Below, piece by piece: positions 55,636 to 63,814 of a stretch of DNA of 64,000 nucleotides. The stretch is from NCBI GenBank assembly GCA_001023535.1, contig CP011020.1, forward strand, positions 4,105,734 to 4,169,733. Reading direction: 5' to 3'. Numbering within the stretch: position 1 is the stretch's first letter; the number at the start of each line of letters is the position of its first letter. The position numbers and the translations under genes were made by a program. The notes beneath the pieces were generated by a model. That model was given only the letters and a program-made list of their open reading frames with translations. It had not been told where the DNA came from and ran no database searches. The DNA comes from Pseudomonas chlororaphis. Lineage in GTDB: Bacteria > Pseudomonadota > Gammaproteobacteria > Pseudomonadales > Pseudomonadaceae.

Positions 55636-55692
55636 GGTCAATCTGACCCTGGCGGTACGGGGTCAATCGGACCCTGGAGGGTAATCACTACC
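55636..55692. promoter_or_regulatory. Three NorR-type sites (GGT-N7-ACC) between ytfE and norR
   Basis: GGTCAATCTGACC (55636-55648, inside a 9-bp-arm palindrome), GGTCAATCGGACC (55661-55673) and GGTAATCACTACC (55680-55692, ending at the norR ATG). First site begins 42 bp from the ytfE -24 GG; spacings 25 and 19 bp. Confidence 0.82.
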
Positions 55693-57225
55693 ATGCTGCG
55701 TGAAAGCCTGGCCGCCGACCTGATCGTCGAGCTGCCCAATGCCGTGCGGTTGCAGCGTCTGGTGCAGACCCTGCGCGAATACTTCAATTGCGGTGCCGTG
55801 GGCCTGCTGCGCCTGGACGATGACAGCCTGCGGCCCGTGGCGACCGTGGGCCTGGTCCATGAAGCGCTGGGCCGGCGCTTCGTCATTGCCCAGCACCCAC
55901 GCCTGGCGGCGATCATGGCCTCGCGCGAACCGACCTGGTTCGAGCCGGACAGCCGCCTGCCGGACCCCTATGACGGCCTGCTCGACCCCCACGTCGGTGA
56001 ACCGCTGCCGGTGCATGACTGCATGGGCGTGAGTCTTTACGTGGAAGGCCGGCTGTGGGGCGCGATCACCCTCGATGCACTGCACGCCGGGACCTTCGAC
56101 AGCCGCGCCCATGAAGAGCTCAAACGCTGCACGTTGCAGATCGAGGCGGCGGTGCGGGTCACCCGCCTGGAGCAGGAGAATCGCAGCCTGCGGGCATCGC
56201 GCAGTGACCCGGCGGACCTGCGGCTGCCGGCGGAAGAGGGCGAGATCCTCGGACGCAGCGAAGGCTTGCAGCAATTGCTCAACGAGCTGGATGTCCTGGC
56301 CGACTCGGAACTGCCGGTGCTGTTGCTGGGGGAAACCGGCGTGGGCAAGGAGTTGTTCGCCCGGCGCCTGCATCGCCTGTCCCGGCGCGGCCATAAGCCG
56401 CTGGTCCAGGTCAACTGCGCGGCGCTGCCGGAGTCCCTGGCCGAAAGCGAGTTGTTCGGGCACGTCAAAGGCGCGTTTTCCGGGGCGACGACCGACCGGG
56501 CCGGGCGTTTCGATGCGGCCAATGGCGGCACGCTGTTTCTCGATGAAGTGGGCGAATTGCCGTTGAGCGTGCAGGCCAAGCTGCTGCGCACCTTGCAGAA
56601 CGGCGAGATCCAGCGACTGGGCGCGGACAAGCCGCTGCACGTCGATGTGCGAATCATCGCCGCCACCAACCGGCACCTGCCCGACAGCATTCGCGACGGG
56701 CTGTTTCGTGCCGACCTGTATCACCGGCTCTCGGTCTATCCGGTGCCGATCCCACCCCTGCGCGAGCGTGGGCATGACGTGTTGATGCTGGCCGGGCATT
56801 TCCTCGAACTGAACCGCACCCGCCTGGGCTTGCGCGGGTTGCGCTTGTCACCGGCCGCCGAGCAGGCCTTGCTGGCCTACAGCTGGCCGGGCAACGTGCG
56901 GGAACTGGAGCACGTGATCAGCCGCGCCGCGTTGAAGCAACTGAGCCATGGCGCCAGTCGAAGCCTGATCATGACCCTGGAGCCCCAAGTGCTCGACCTT
57001 GACGTCAACGCCAGTGCCGGCGGTGCGCAGGCCTTGCTCGAACAGCCCCATGAATCCGCCGATACGCCGCTTCCACCGTTGGGCGAGGCCGTCGATGCCT
57101 GCCAGCGCCAGGCGATTCTCAAGGCCCTGGACCGTTGCGGCCAGAACTGGGCCGGCGCAGCGCGGCTGCTGGAGGTCGACCCGAGCAACCTGCATAAGCT
57201 GGCGCGGCGGCTGGGGCTCAAGTAG
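55693..57225 (+). CDS. norR: NorR, NO-sensing sigma54-dependent activator
   Basis: 510 residues: N-terminal GAF domain with the mononuclear-iron region LGRRFVIAQHPRLAAIM and DSRLPDPYDGL; AAA+ module with GETGVGKE, sigma54-contact loop GAFSGA (Thr changed to Ser relative to the usual GAFTGA), [11 protein letters not shown] and YSWPGNVRELEH; C-terminal Fis-type helix-turn-helix NWAGAARLLEVDPSNLHKLARRLGLK. Divergent from ytfE with three recognition sites between. Confidence 0.94.
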   Translation: MLRESLAADLIVELPNAVRLQRLVQTLREYFNCGAVGLLRLDDDSLRPVATVGLVHEALGRRFVIAQHPRLAAIMASREPTWFEPDSRLPDPYDGLLDPHVGEPLPVHDCMGVSLYVEGRLWGAITLDALHAGTFDSRAHEELKRCTLQIEAAVRVTRLEQENRSLRASRSDPADLRLPAEEGEILGRSEGLQQLLNELDVLADSELPVLLLGETGVGKELFARRLHRLSRRGHKPLVQVNCAALPESLAESELFGHVKGAFSGATTDRAGRFDAANGGTLFLDEVGELPLSVQAKLLRTLQNGEIQRLGADKPLHVDVRIIAATNRHLPDSIRDGLFRADLYHRLSVYPVPIPPLRERGHDVLMLAGHFLELNRTRLGLRGLRLSPAAEQALLAYSWPGNVRELEHVISRAALKQLSHGASRSLIMTLEPQVLDLDVNASAGGAQALLEQPHESADTPLPPLGEAVDACQRQAILKALDRCGQNWAGAARLLEVDPSNLHKLARRLGLK

Positions 57226-57261
57226 GGCTTGGCGAGCAGGGTTTTGTGAGCGCCGGTCCAA

Positions 57262-57284
57262 TGTGGGAGCGAGCTTGCTCGCGA
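57262..57284. repeat. Solitary REP half-element
   Basis: TGTGGGAGCGAGCTTGCTCG followed by CGAAG, with no inverted partner nearby. Between norR and pdxH. Confidence 0.7.
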
Positions 57285-57384
57285 AGTGGCCATCCTGAGC
57301 AGCACGAGAACCGGCATTGACAATAATCAAGGCCCGCCCATGCAGGGGACTCCACACTGGCCCAAACCACAGTGGAGATCCCCC

Positions 57385-58032
57385 ATGCCCCTTTCCCTGG
57401 CAAACATGCGCCGCCAGTACACCCGCGATGGCCTCGACGAGGCCCGGGCCCCGGACGATCCGCTGGTGCTGTTCGGCCTGTGGATGCAACAGGCCCGCGA
57501 CACTGAACGTGCGCCGGTGGAGGCCAACAGCATGGTCCTGGCGACCGTGGACGCACAGGGTCGGCCCCATTGCCGGGTGCTGTTGCTCAAGGGCTTCGAC
57601 GAAACGGGCTTCACCTTCTTCGGCCACTACGACAGCGCCAAGGGTCGCGATCTGGCGCTCAATCCCTGGGCCGCCATGACGTTCTTCTGGCCGGGCCTGG
57701 AGCGCCAGGTGCGTATCGAAGGGCCGGTCCAGCGGCTCGATCCGGCGGTGTCGGATGCCTATTTCCAGTCTCGGCCGTTGGCCAGCCGGCTCGGCGCGTG
57801 GGCGTCGCCGCAGAGCCGGGCGCTGGCCAATCGCGCCGACCTCGACGCCCGGCTGGCGGACACCCAACGGCGTTTCGCCGAACAACCGGTGCCGCGCCCC
57901 GAACAGTGGGGCGGCTACTGCTTGCGCCCCGAGCGGCTGGAGTTCTGGCAGGGGCGCGCCGATCGCCTGCATGATCGCCTCGACTACCGCTGCCAAGAGG
58001 ACGGGTGGCAGCGCAGCCGCCTGGCCCCTTGA
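57385..58032 (+). CDS. pdxH: Pyridoxamine/pyridoxine 5'-phosphate oxidase
   Basis: 215 residues, family length, with the N-terminal [14 protein letters not shown]-binding region [36 protein letters not shown], substrate segment [17 protein letters not shown] and the C-terminal [14 protein letters not shown] plus terminal RLAP. Makes pyridoxal phosphate. ATG 57385 behind GGAG. Why it sits among denitrification and molybdenum cofactor genes is unclear; it could be a paralogue of a housekeeping copy. Confidence 0.93.
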   Translation: MPLSLANMRRQYTRDGLDEARAPDDPLVLFGLWMQQARDTERAPVEANSMVLATVDAQGRPHCRVLLLKGFDETGFTFFGHYDSAKGRDLALNPWAAMTFFWPGLERQVRIEGPVQRLDPAVSDAYFQSRPLASRLGAWASPQSRALANRADLDARLADTQRRFAEQPVPRPEQWGGYCLRPERLEFWQGRADRLHDRLDYRCQEDGWQRSRLAP

Positions 58033-58121
58033 CCGCCGAGGGAGGTACCTCCAAGGAGGAATAGGCCCGGTCACGATTGCGGTTCAGGCTGGGCCATCTT
58101 TTTCTGACAGGACGGCTCGCC

Positions 58122-58676
58122 ATGGCCCATCTGACTCAACGCCAATTTCAACCGTTGAACATCGCGGTACTCACCATCAGCGATACCCGCAGTTTCGAGA
58201 CCGACACCTCTGGCCAGACCCTGGCTGATCTGCTGCAAACCGCCGGGCATGTGCTCATCGACCGCGGGTTGGTGAAGGATGATATCTACCAGATCCGCGC
58301 CAAGGTCTCGCAGTGGATCGCCGACCCCAGCGTGCAAGTGGTGCTGATGACCGGCGGCACCGGCTTCACCGCGCGCGACAACACGCCTCAAGCCGTCGCG
58401 CCATTGCTGGACAAGCACGTCGACGGCTTCGGTGAGTTGTTCCGCCAGGTCTCGCTGGCGGAGATCGGCATGTCTAGCCTGCAATCGCGCGCGCTGGCGG
58501 GCATGAGCAACGGCGTGCTGGTGTGCTGCCTGCCGGGTTCGCCAGGCGCCTGCCGTACCGGTTGGGAGCAGATCCTGGCCGGGCAACTGGACAGCCGCAC
58601 CGGGCCGTGCAATTTCACTGTGCACCTCAAGCCGCAGGACGGCGTCGCTCCGGTGGCGTGCGAGACGCGCTCGTGA
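58122..58676 (+). CDS. moaB: MoaB, molybdenum cofactor biosynthesis (MPT adenylyltransferase-type)
   Basis: 184 residues of the MoaB/Mog fold, with IAVLTISDTRSFETDTSGQTLADLL and VVLMTGGTGFTARDNTPQAV. Needed for molybdopterin synthesis, e.g. for respiratory nitrate reductase, which the narL fragment at the window's end suggests is nearby. Its stop overlaps the moeA GTG start. Confidence 0.92.
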   Translation: MAHLTQRQFQPLNIAVLTISDTRSFETDTSGQTLADLLQTAGHVLIDRGLVKDDIYQIRAKVSQWIADPSVQVVLMTGGTGFTARDNTPQAVAPLLDKHVDGFGELFRQVSLAEIGMSSLQSRALAGMSNGVLVCCLPGSPGACRTGWEQILAGQLDSRTGPCNFTVHLKPQDGVAPVACETRS

Positions 58677-59932
58677 GCGCCCTGATGCACGCGCCCCTCT
58701 GCGGCTCGGTGTGTGACAGCGGAGCGCTGGTGCCGGTAGACGAGGCCATTCGGCACCTGCTCGACCAGGCGCCGCCGCCCCCGCCCGTGCAGCGGATCGC
58801 CCTGGACCTGGCCCTGGCCCGCGTGCTGGCCAGCGACGTGCTTTGCCCGATGAACCTGCCGGCCTGGGACAACAGCGCCATGGACGGTTATGCCGTGCGC
58901 GCCGCCGATGTGCCGGCCGCTGGCGGCGCCCTGGCGTTGAGCGGGCGCATTGCCGCCGGTGATGGGCCGGGCGAGCCGCTGCAAACGGGTCAGGCCGTGC
59001 GGATCTTCACCGGGGCGCCGCTGCCACCCGGCGCCGACACGGTGGTGCCGCAGGAAAGCTGTCGGGTCGAAGGCGGGCGGGTCTGGCTGCCGGCGGTCAA
59101 TCGCGGTGATCACGTACGCAAGGAAGGCGAGGAACGTCGGCAGGGGGACTGCCTGCTCAAGGCCGGTATGCGCCTGCGGGCCCAGGAGTTGGGCCTGCTG
59201 GCCGGTGCCGGGGTCGCCAAGGTCGAGGTGTTTCGTCCGCTGCAGGTGGGTTTGCTCAGCAGCGGCGATGAGCTGCGCGAGCCGGGCGAGACGCTGGCGC
59301 CGGGGCAGATCTACAACAGCAATAGGCACACGCTGGCCGCGTTGTTGCGCGGCTGGGGGTTCGAGGTGCATGACTTCGGTGTCATGCCCGATCAACTCCA
59401 GGCCAGCCGGCAGGCGTTGCGCCTGGCCGCCGCCGAGTGCGACGTGTTGCTGACCTCCGGCGGTGTGTCGGTGGGCGAGGAAGACCACCTCAAACAGGCC
59501 ATCGCGGCCCTGGGCAATATCGACCTCTGGCGCCTGGCAATCCAGCCGGGCAAGCCGCTGGCCTTCGGCGATGTGGAGGGCAAACCCTGGATCGGCCTGC
59601 CGGGCAATCCGTCGGCGGCGTTGATCACCGCGTTGATTGTCGTGCGCCCGTTCCTGTTCCGCGCTCAGGGCGTCGGCGATGTGCAGCCGGTGCCGTTGCG
59701 GGTGCCGGCGGGGTTTGACTGGCTCAAGCGCAATCGGCGCCGGCAATACCTGCGTGCCCGCTTGATGACGGATGTCACAGGCCACCTGTGCGTGGAACTG
59801 CACCCCCAACAAAGCTCGGCGATGCTGACGGCCGCCTGCTGGGCCGACGGCCTGGCAGTGGTGGAGTGCGAAGCCCAGGTCCACAAACATGAACCGGTGA
59901 TGTACCTGCCGTTCGCCGGATTGATGCATTGA
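58673..59932 (+). CDS. moeA: MoeA, molybdopterin molybdotransferase
   Basis: About 419 residues with PAWDNSAMDGYAVRA, IFTGAPLPPGADTVVPQE, VGLLSSGDELREPGE, LLTSGGVSVGEEDHLKQ and WIGLPGNPSAALITA, all MoeA signatures. Inserts molybdate into adenylylated molybdopterin. Start is GTG 58673 (GTGA overlap with moaB) or ATG 58685. Confidence 0.93.
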   Translation: MSALMHAPLCGSVCDSGALVPVDEAIRHLLDQAPPPPPVQRIALDLALARVLASDVLCPMNLPAWDNSAMDGYAVRAADVPAAGGALALSGRIAAGDGPGEPLQTGQAVRIFTGAPLPPGADTVVPQESCRVEGGRVWLPAVNRGDHVRKEGEERRQGDCLLKAGMRLRAQELGLLAGAGVAKVEVFRPLQVGLLSSGDELREPGETLAPGQIYNSNRHTLAALLRGWGFEVHDFGVMPDQLQASRQALRLAAAECDVLLTSGGVSVGEEDHLKQAIAALGNIDLWRLAIQPGKPLAFGDVEGKPWIGLPGNPSAALITALIVVRPFLFRAQGVGDVQPVPLRVPAGFDWLKRNRRRQYLRARLMTDVTGHLCVELHPQQSSAMLTAACWADGLAVVECEAQVHKHEPVMYLPFAGLMH

Positions 59933-59952
59933 CGGCAATTGATTGCCGTCAA
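59931..59952. promoter_or_regulatory. ANR/DNR-like box within a palindrome upstream of ubiU
   Basis: TTGAT-TGCC-GTCAA (59939-59952) differs from consensus by one base and is centred 68 bp before the ubiU ATG, nearly as at norC. GACGGCAAT-TG-ATTGCCGTC (59931-59950) is a perfect 20-bp palindrome overlapping it and the moeA stop. Confidence 0.62.
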
Positions 59953-60013
59953 GGTGGCCGGCCGCGGGCTGGCTAGACTGGCGGCCATCTTGGTTCGCTC
60001 ACGAGGATGCCCC

Positions 60014-61009
60014 ATGCAACTGGTTTGCCCGGCAGGGAATCTGCCTGCGCTCAAAGCGGCGGTGCGCCAAGGCGCCGATGCCGTCTATGTCGGTTTTCGC
60101 GATGACACCAACGCCCGGCATTTCGCCGGGCTGAACATGGACGACAAGCAGTTCGACGCCGCTGTCGCCCACATCCGCCAGCATCAGCGCAAGCTCTATG
60201 TGGCGGTCAACACCTACCCGCAACCCAAGGGTTGGGAACGTTGGCAGCGCGCCGTGGATCGCGCCGCCGACTTCGGCGTGGACGCGCTGATCGCCGCCGA
60301 TCCGGGTGTGCTCGGCTACGCGCGCCAGCGTCATCCACACCTGGCGCTGCACCTGTCCGTGCAGGGTTCGGCCACCCATGCCGCGGCGTTGGCGTTCTAC
60401 GCCGAGCGCTATGACATCCGCCGCGCCGTGCTGCCTCGGGTGCTCTCCCTGGCCCAGGTGCGCCAGGTGGCGGCTGCCAGCCCGGTGCCAATCGAAGTCT
60501 TCGGTTTCGGCAGCTTGTGCATCATGGCCGAAGGTCGCTGCCACCTGTCTTCCTACATCACCGGCGAGTCGCCGAACCTGTGTGGCGTCTGCTCGCCCGC
60601 CAAGGCGGTGCGTTGGAGCGAAGACGCCCAAGGCCTCAGCGCACGCCTGAGCGAGGTGCTGATCGACCGCTACACCCCCGAGGAGCCGGCCGGCTACCCG
60701 ACCCTGTGCAAGGGCCGTTTCCTGGTGGGCGGCAAGCGTTTCCATGCGCTGGAGGAACCCACCAGCCTCGACACCCTGGACCTGCTGCCGGAACTCACCG
60801 CCATCGGCGTCGAGGCGGTGAAAATCGAAGGGCGCCAGCGCAGCCCGGCCTACGTCGAGCAGGTGACCCGGGTCTGGCGCGCCGCGCTGGATGCCCACCG
60901 CGCCGCGCCGCAACGGTTCCGGGTCCAAGAAGAATGGCGCCAGGTCCTGGCCGGGCTGTCCGAAGGCAGCCAGACCACCCTGGGCGCCTACCATCGATCA
61001 TGGCAATGA
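60014..61009 (+). CDS. ubiU: UbiU, O2-independent ubiquinone hydroxylation (U32 peptidase-like)
   Basis: 331 residues of the U32 family: MQLVCPAGNLPALKAAVRQGADAVYVG and the iron-sulfur Cys set in GRCHLSSYITGESPNLCGVC plus TLCKGRF. UbiU and UbiV form a [4Fe-4S] complex hydroxylating ubiquinone precursors without oxygen, supporting anaerobic respiration on nitrogen oxides. Followed 11 bp later by ubiV. Confidence 0.92.
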   Translation: MQLVCPAGNLPALKAAVRQGADAVYVGFRDDTNARHFAGLNMDDKQFDAAVAHIRQHQRKLYVAVNTYPQPKGWERWQRAVDRAADFGVDALIAADPGVLGYARQRHPHLALHLSVQGSATHAAALAFYAERYDIRRAVLPRVLSLAQVRQVAAASPVPIEVFGFGSLCIMAEGRCHLSSYITGESPNLCGVCSPAKAVRWSEDAQGLSARLSEVLIDRYTPEEPAGYPTLCKGRFLVGGKRFHALEEPTSLDTLDLLPELTAIGVEAVKIEGRQRSPAYVEQVTRVWRAALDAHRAAPQRFRVQEEWRQVLAGLSEGSQTTLGAYHRSWQ

Positions 61010-61020
61010 GGAAGGAACCC

Positions 61021-61911
61021 ATGAAACTCAGCCTCGGACCGGTCCTGTTTTACTGGGACAAAACCCAACTGGGAAATTTCTATGCCCAAATGTCGGCATT
61101 GCCGCTGGACGTGATCTACCTGGGGGAAACCGTGTGCTCGAAGCGCCGGGCATTCTCCCTGGATCAATGGCTCGGCCTGGGCCGCGAGCTGCAAGCGTGC
61201 AGCCAGGCGCAGATCGTGTTGTCGAGCCTGACGCTGATCGAGGCCGCCTCGGAACTGTCCTCGTTGCGGCGGCTGTGCGACAACGGCCAATTGCTGGTGG
61301 AAGCCAACGACATGGGCGCGGTGCAGTTCCTGGCCGAGCGCAAACTGCCCTTCGTGGGCGGGCCGGCACTGAACCTGTACAACGGCCATTCTCTGGCCCA
61401 ACTGCTCGACAGCGGTATGGTCCGCTGGGTGCCGCCGGTGGAGTGTTCGGCGGCGCTGATCAGCGACGTGCTGGAGCAAGTGCGGGAAATGGATCGCGCA
61501 GTGCCCGAAGTGGAGATCTTCGCCTACGGTCATCTACCGCTGGCGTATTCGGCGCGCTGCTTCACCGCGCGGGCCGAAAACCGGCCCAAGGACGACTGTC
61601 AGTTCTGTTGTATCAACTACCCCGACGGCCTGGCGTTGAGCAGCCAGGAGGGCCAGCCGTTGTTCACCCTCAACGGCATCCAGACGATGTCGGGCGAGGT
61701 CAGCAATCTGCTGGCCGACTACAACGCCCTGGTGGCCTGCGGGGCCCAGGTACTGCGCTTGAGCCCGCGGGCCCAGGGCATGGACGAGGTGGTCAATGCG
61801 TTCGATCGGGTTCGCCGCGGCGAGGCGCCACCGGTGTTCGTGGAAGGCTGCAACGGCTATTGGCACGGCCATGCCGGCATGTTGAAAGTAGAGGAGGCGG
61901 GCCTGTGCTGA
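61021..61911 (+). CDS. ubiV: UbiV, partner of UbiU
   Basis: 296 residues, U32-like, starting MKLSLGPVLFYWDKTQLGNFY, with Cys motifs YLGETVCSKRRAF and ARCFTARAENRPKDDCQFCC that bind the cluster. Translationally coupled to ubiT, whose GTG lies inside its last codons. Confidence 0.93.
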   Translation: MKLSLGPVLFYWDKTQLGNFYAQMSALPLDVIYLGETVCSKRRAFSLDQWLGLGRELQACSQAQIVLSSLTLIEAASELSSLRRLCDNGQLLVEANDMGAVQFLAERKLPFVGGPALNLYNGHSLAQLLDSGMVRWVPPVECSAALISDVLEQVREMDRAVPEVEIFAYGHLPLAYSARCFTARAENRPKDDCQFCCINYPDGLALSSQEGQPLFTLNGIQTMSGEVSNLLADYNALVACGAQVLRLSPRAQGMDEVVNAFDRVRRGEAPPVFVEGCNGYWHGHAGMLKVEEAGLC

Positions 61912-62375
61912 GTCCAAAGCGATGGTTGCTCAAGGGCGCCGACCGGGTGCTGCCCCTGGTGGGCAAGGTGCCGTTCGTGGTCCAGCGCCTGGCCTTGCAG
62001 CAGGCACTGAACCGCTGCCTGGCCGAACCGCTGCGCGATGGCGGCTTCGACCTGTTGCGCGGTCGCTGGTTGTGCCTGCGGGTGCCGGACCTGAAGTTGT
62101 GCTGGTACCTGACCCTGGCGCGGGACGGCTTGCGCATTGCCGAGCGGGCTGAAGCCCAGGTCACCATTCGTGGCAACTGGCGCGAGTTCCTGCTGTTGGC
62201 CAGCCGCCAGGAAGACCCGGACACCTTGTTCTTCCGGCGGCGACTGGTGATCGAGGGGGACACGGAACTGGGGTTGGCCCTGAAGAACCTGATCGACAGC
62301 CTTGACCCCGAGGTCTTGCCGCCGTGGTTGTGGCGCAACCTGGAACGGGCGGGCAAGGGGCTGGCGACCGTGTGA
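61905..62375 (+). CDS. ubiT: UbiT, SCP2-domain lipid-binding accessory protein
   Basis: 156 residues with an SCP2-like lipid-binding domain (PLRDGGFDLLRGRWLCLRVPDLKLCWYLTLA; FRRRLVIEGDTELGLALKNLID). GTG start at 61905, supported by GAGGAGG at eight-base spacing; other frames give no good start. Third member of the ubiUVT pathway. Confidence 0.88.
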   Translation: MLSPKRWLLKGADRVLPLVGKVPFVVQRLALQQALNRCLAEPLRDGGFDLLRGRWLCLRVPDLKLCWYLTLARDGLRIAERAEAQVTIRGNWREFLLLASRQEDPDTLFFRRRLVIEGDTELGLALKNLIDSLDPEVLPPWLWRNLERAGKGLATV

Positions 62376-62749
62376 TGAAGACGCCGAACGCATTGCCCCT
62401 GGTGTATTCCTGCTCCGGTTGCTCCAACGTCGCGCAATTGGCCAACAACGTCGCCTTGCGCCTGGACCGTGCCGGCCTGGCCGAGATGTCCTGCATCGTC
62501 GGGGTCGGCGGGCATGTGGCGCCGCTGGTCAACAAGGCCCGCTCGGGGCGGCGGATCATTGCGCTGGATGGGTGTCCTTTGCAATGCGTCCAGGCGTGTT
62601 TACAGCAGCATGACCTGCGAGCGGATGTGCATGTGATTTTGAGTCAGTTGGGCTGGCGCAAGCGCTTCGGGGTCGATTGCACGCAAGAGGAGGGGGAGGC
62701 GTTGTTCGAGCGGTTGATAGCGTTGATGGGGGTTGATCGAAGTCCCTGA
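62375..62749 (+). CDS. DGC-domain putative zinc-binding protein
   Basis: 124 residues with the four-Cys arrangement YSCSGCSNV and LDGCPLQCVQACL (the DGC motif), typical of small putative zinc proteins. Start ATG 62375 overlaps the ubiT stop by one base, making it the fourth gene of the ubiUVT unit. Function unknown. Confidence 0.8.
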   Translation: MKTPNALPLVYSCSGCSNVAQLANNVALRLDRAGLAEMSCIVGVGGHVAPLVNKARSGRRIIALDGCPLQCVQACLQQHDLRADVHVILSQLGWRKRFGVDCTQEEGEALFERLIALMGVDRSP

Positions 62750-62765
62750 GCTAAACCTCAATCCC

Positions 62766-62897
62766 GTGGCGAGGGAGCTTGCTCCCGCTGGGGGGGCGAA
62801 GCACCCCCCAGGTTTGCCACAGCGGTGCGTCAGATTGATTGCGTCCGGCCTTCTTGGGGCTGCTGCGCAGCCCAGCGGGAGCAAGCTCCCTCGCCAC
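62766..62897. repeat. REP doublet (GTGGCGAGGG type)
   Basis: GTGGCGAGGGAGCTTGCTCC and inverted mate GGGAGCAAGCTCCCTCGCCA with GC-rich side stems, in the convergent gap before the dnrE-like gene. Confidence 0.88.
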
Positions 62898-62913
62898 GGT
62901 GCACTTGCCTGGG

Positions 62914-63591
62914 CTATTGCTGGTAAGCCTCCAGCGCTTCCTCAGCCAGGATGCGGATGTTGCGCCGCTCCATGGCGATCAGGCCGCCGTCCACCAATCG
63001 ATGAAGAATGCGTGAGAACGTTTCCGGCTGGATCCCCAGCTTGGACGCCACCAGGCGCTTGGACACCTGGAGCACCACCTGGCCGTCCCGTGGGTCGCGT
63101 TCCTGCAACAGAAAGTTGATGACCCGCCGGCTGGCGCTGGCCAGGGTCAGGTTGTCGATGTCCTTGAGGCGCTGGTGCAGGTGGATGCTCATGCTCGCCA
63201 GGATCGCCAGGCAGACCTTGGGCTGGTCTTCCAGGGCCTTGCGGTAATGAGTGCCTTCGATGCTCACCAGCACGCTGTCCTTGATCGCCGACGCGCTCAC
63301 CGGGTAGCAGCGGGCCTGGCTGAACAACAGGGCTTCGGCGAAGGTCTGCCCTGGCTGGATGATTTCCACCAGGTTTTCCTGGCCTTCACCCGTGACCCGA
63401 AACAGCTTGACCTGGCCGCTGACCAACAGGAAAAACCGCTTGGCCGGGTCGCCCTGGTGCATGAGCGTGCCGTTGCATTCCAGGCGCTTGAGGACAGCGA
63501 GGTTGCAGACGTCTTCGAAGACCCGCTCCGGCAATTGGCTGAACAGGTGATGACGGCGCAACAGTAGAACGATGGAAGGGTGAGTCAGCAT
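62914..63591 (-). CDS. Second DNR-type Crp/Fnr regulator (DnrE-like)
   Basis: 225 residues: beta-roll (LMHQGDPAKRFFLLVSGQVKLFRV), dimer helix and helix-turn-helix KLGIQPETFSRILHRLVDG, whose E-x-x-S-R recognition helix should read TTGAT half-sites. It lacks an N-terminal cysteine cluster, so it is not ANR. Similar to DNR but clearly distinct. Beside narL, the position of dnrE in P. stutzeri. Ends at a REP doublet. Confidence 0.82.
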   Translation of the reverse strand: MLTHPSIVLLLRRHHLFSQLPERVFEDVCNLAVLKRLECNGTLMHQGDPAKRFFLLVSGQVKLFRVTGEGQENLVEIIQPGQTFAEALLFSQARCYPVSASAIKDSVLVSIEGTHYRKALEDQPKVCLAILASMSIHLHQRLKDIDNLTLASASRRVINFLLQERDPRDGQVVLQVSKRLVASKLGIQPETFSRILHRLVDGGLIAMERRNIRILAEEALEAYQQ

Positions 63592-63705
63592 GGCATACCT
63601 CCGGGTACGAACATGGTAGGGCGCCAGGCACCGCCGGCCTATGCCTCGGCAGGCCTACCTCGGAAGAGGGATGGAGACCGTCAGGTCAGTTCTGCACAAC
63701 ACCTT

Positions 63706-63795
63706 GTGGCGAGGGAGCTTGCTCCCGCTGACGGTGGGTCAGCTTGCATCTGTGCTGAATGTGCCGCCGTCTTCGCGGGCAAGCCCGCTCCCACA
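63706..63795. repeat. Composite REP pair of two different families
   Basis: Left arm GTGGCGAGGGAGCTTGCTCC belongs to the GTGGCGAGGG family; right arm GCGGGCAAGCCCGCTCCCAC belongs to the GTGGGAGC family. The two arms are not mutually inverted. Confidence 0.75.
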
Positions 63796-63814
63796 GGAGG
63801 AATGTGTTGGCCAT

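Noticed and set aside
62914..63591. Identification of this regulator as ANR/FNR
   Set aside because: The N-terminal cysteine cluster needed for a [4Fe-4S] FNR-type sensor is missing; a DNR/DnrE-type protein fits better.
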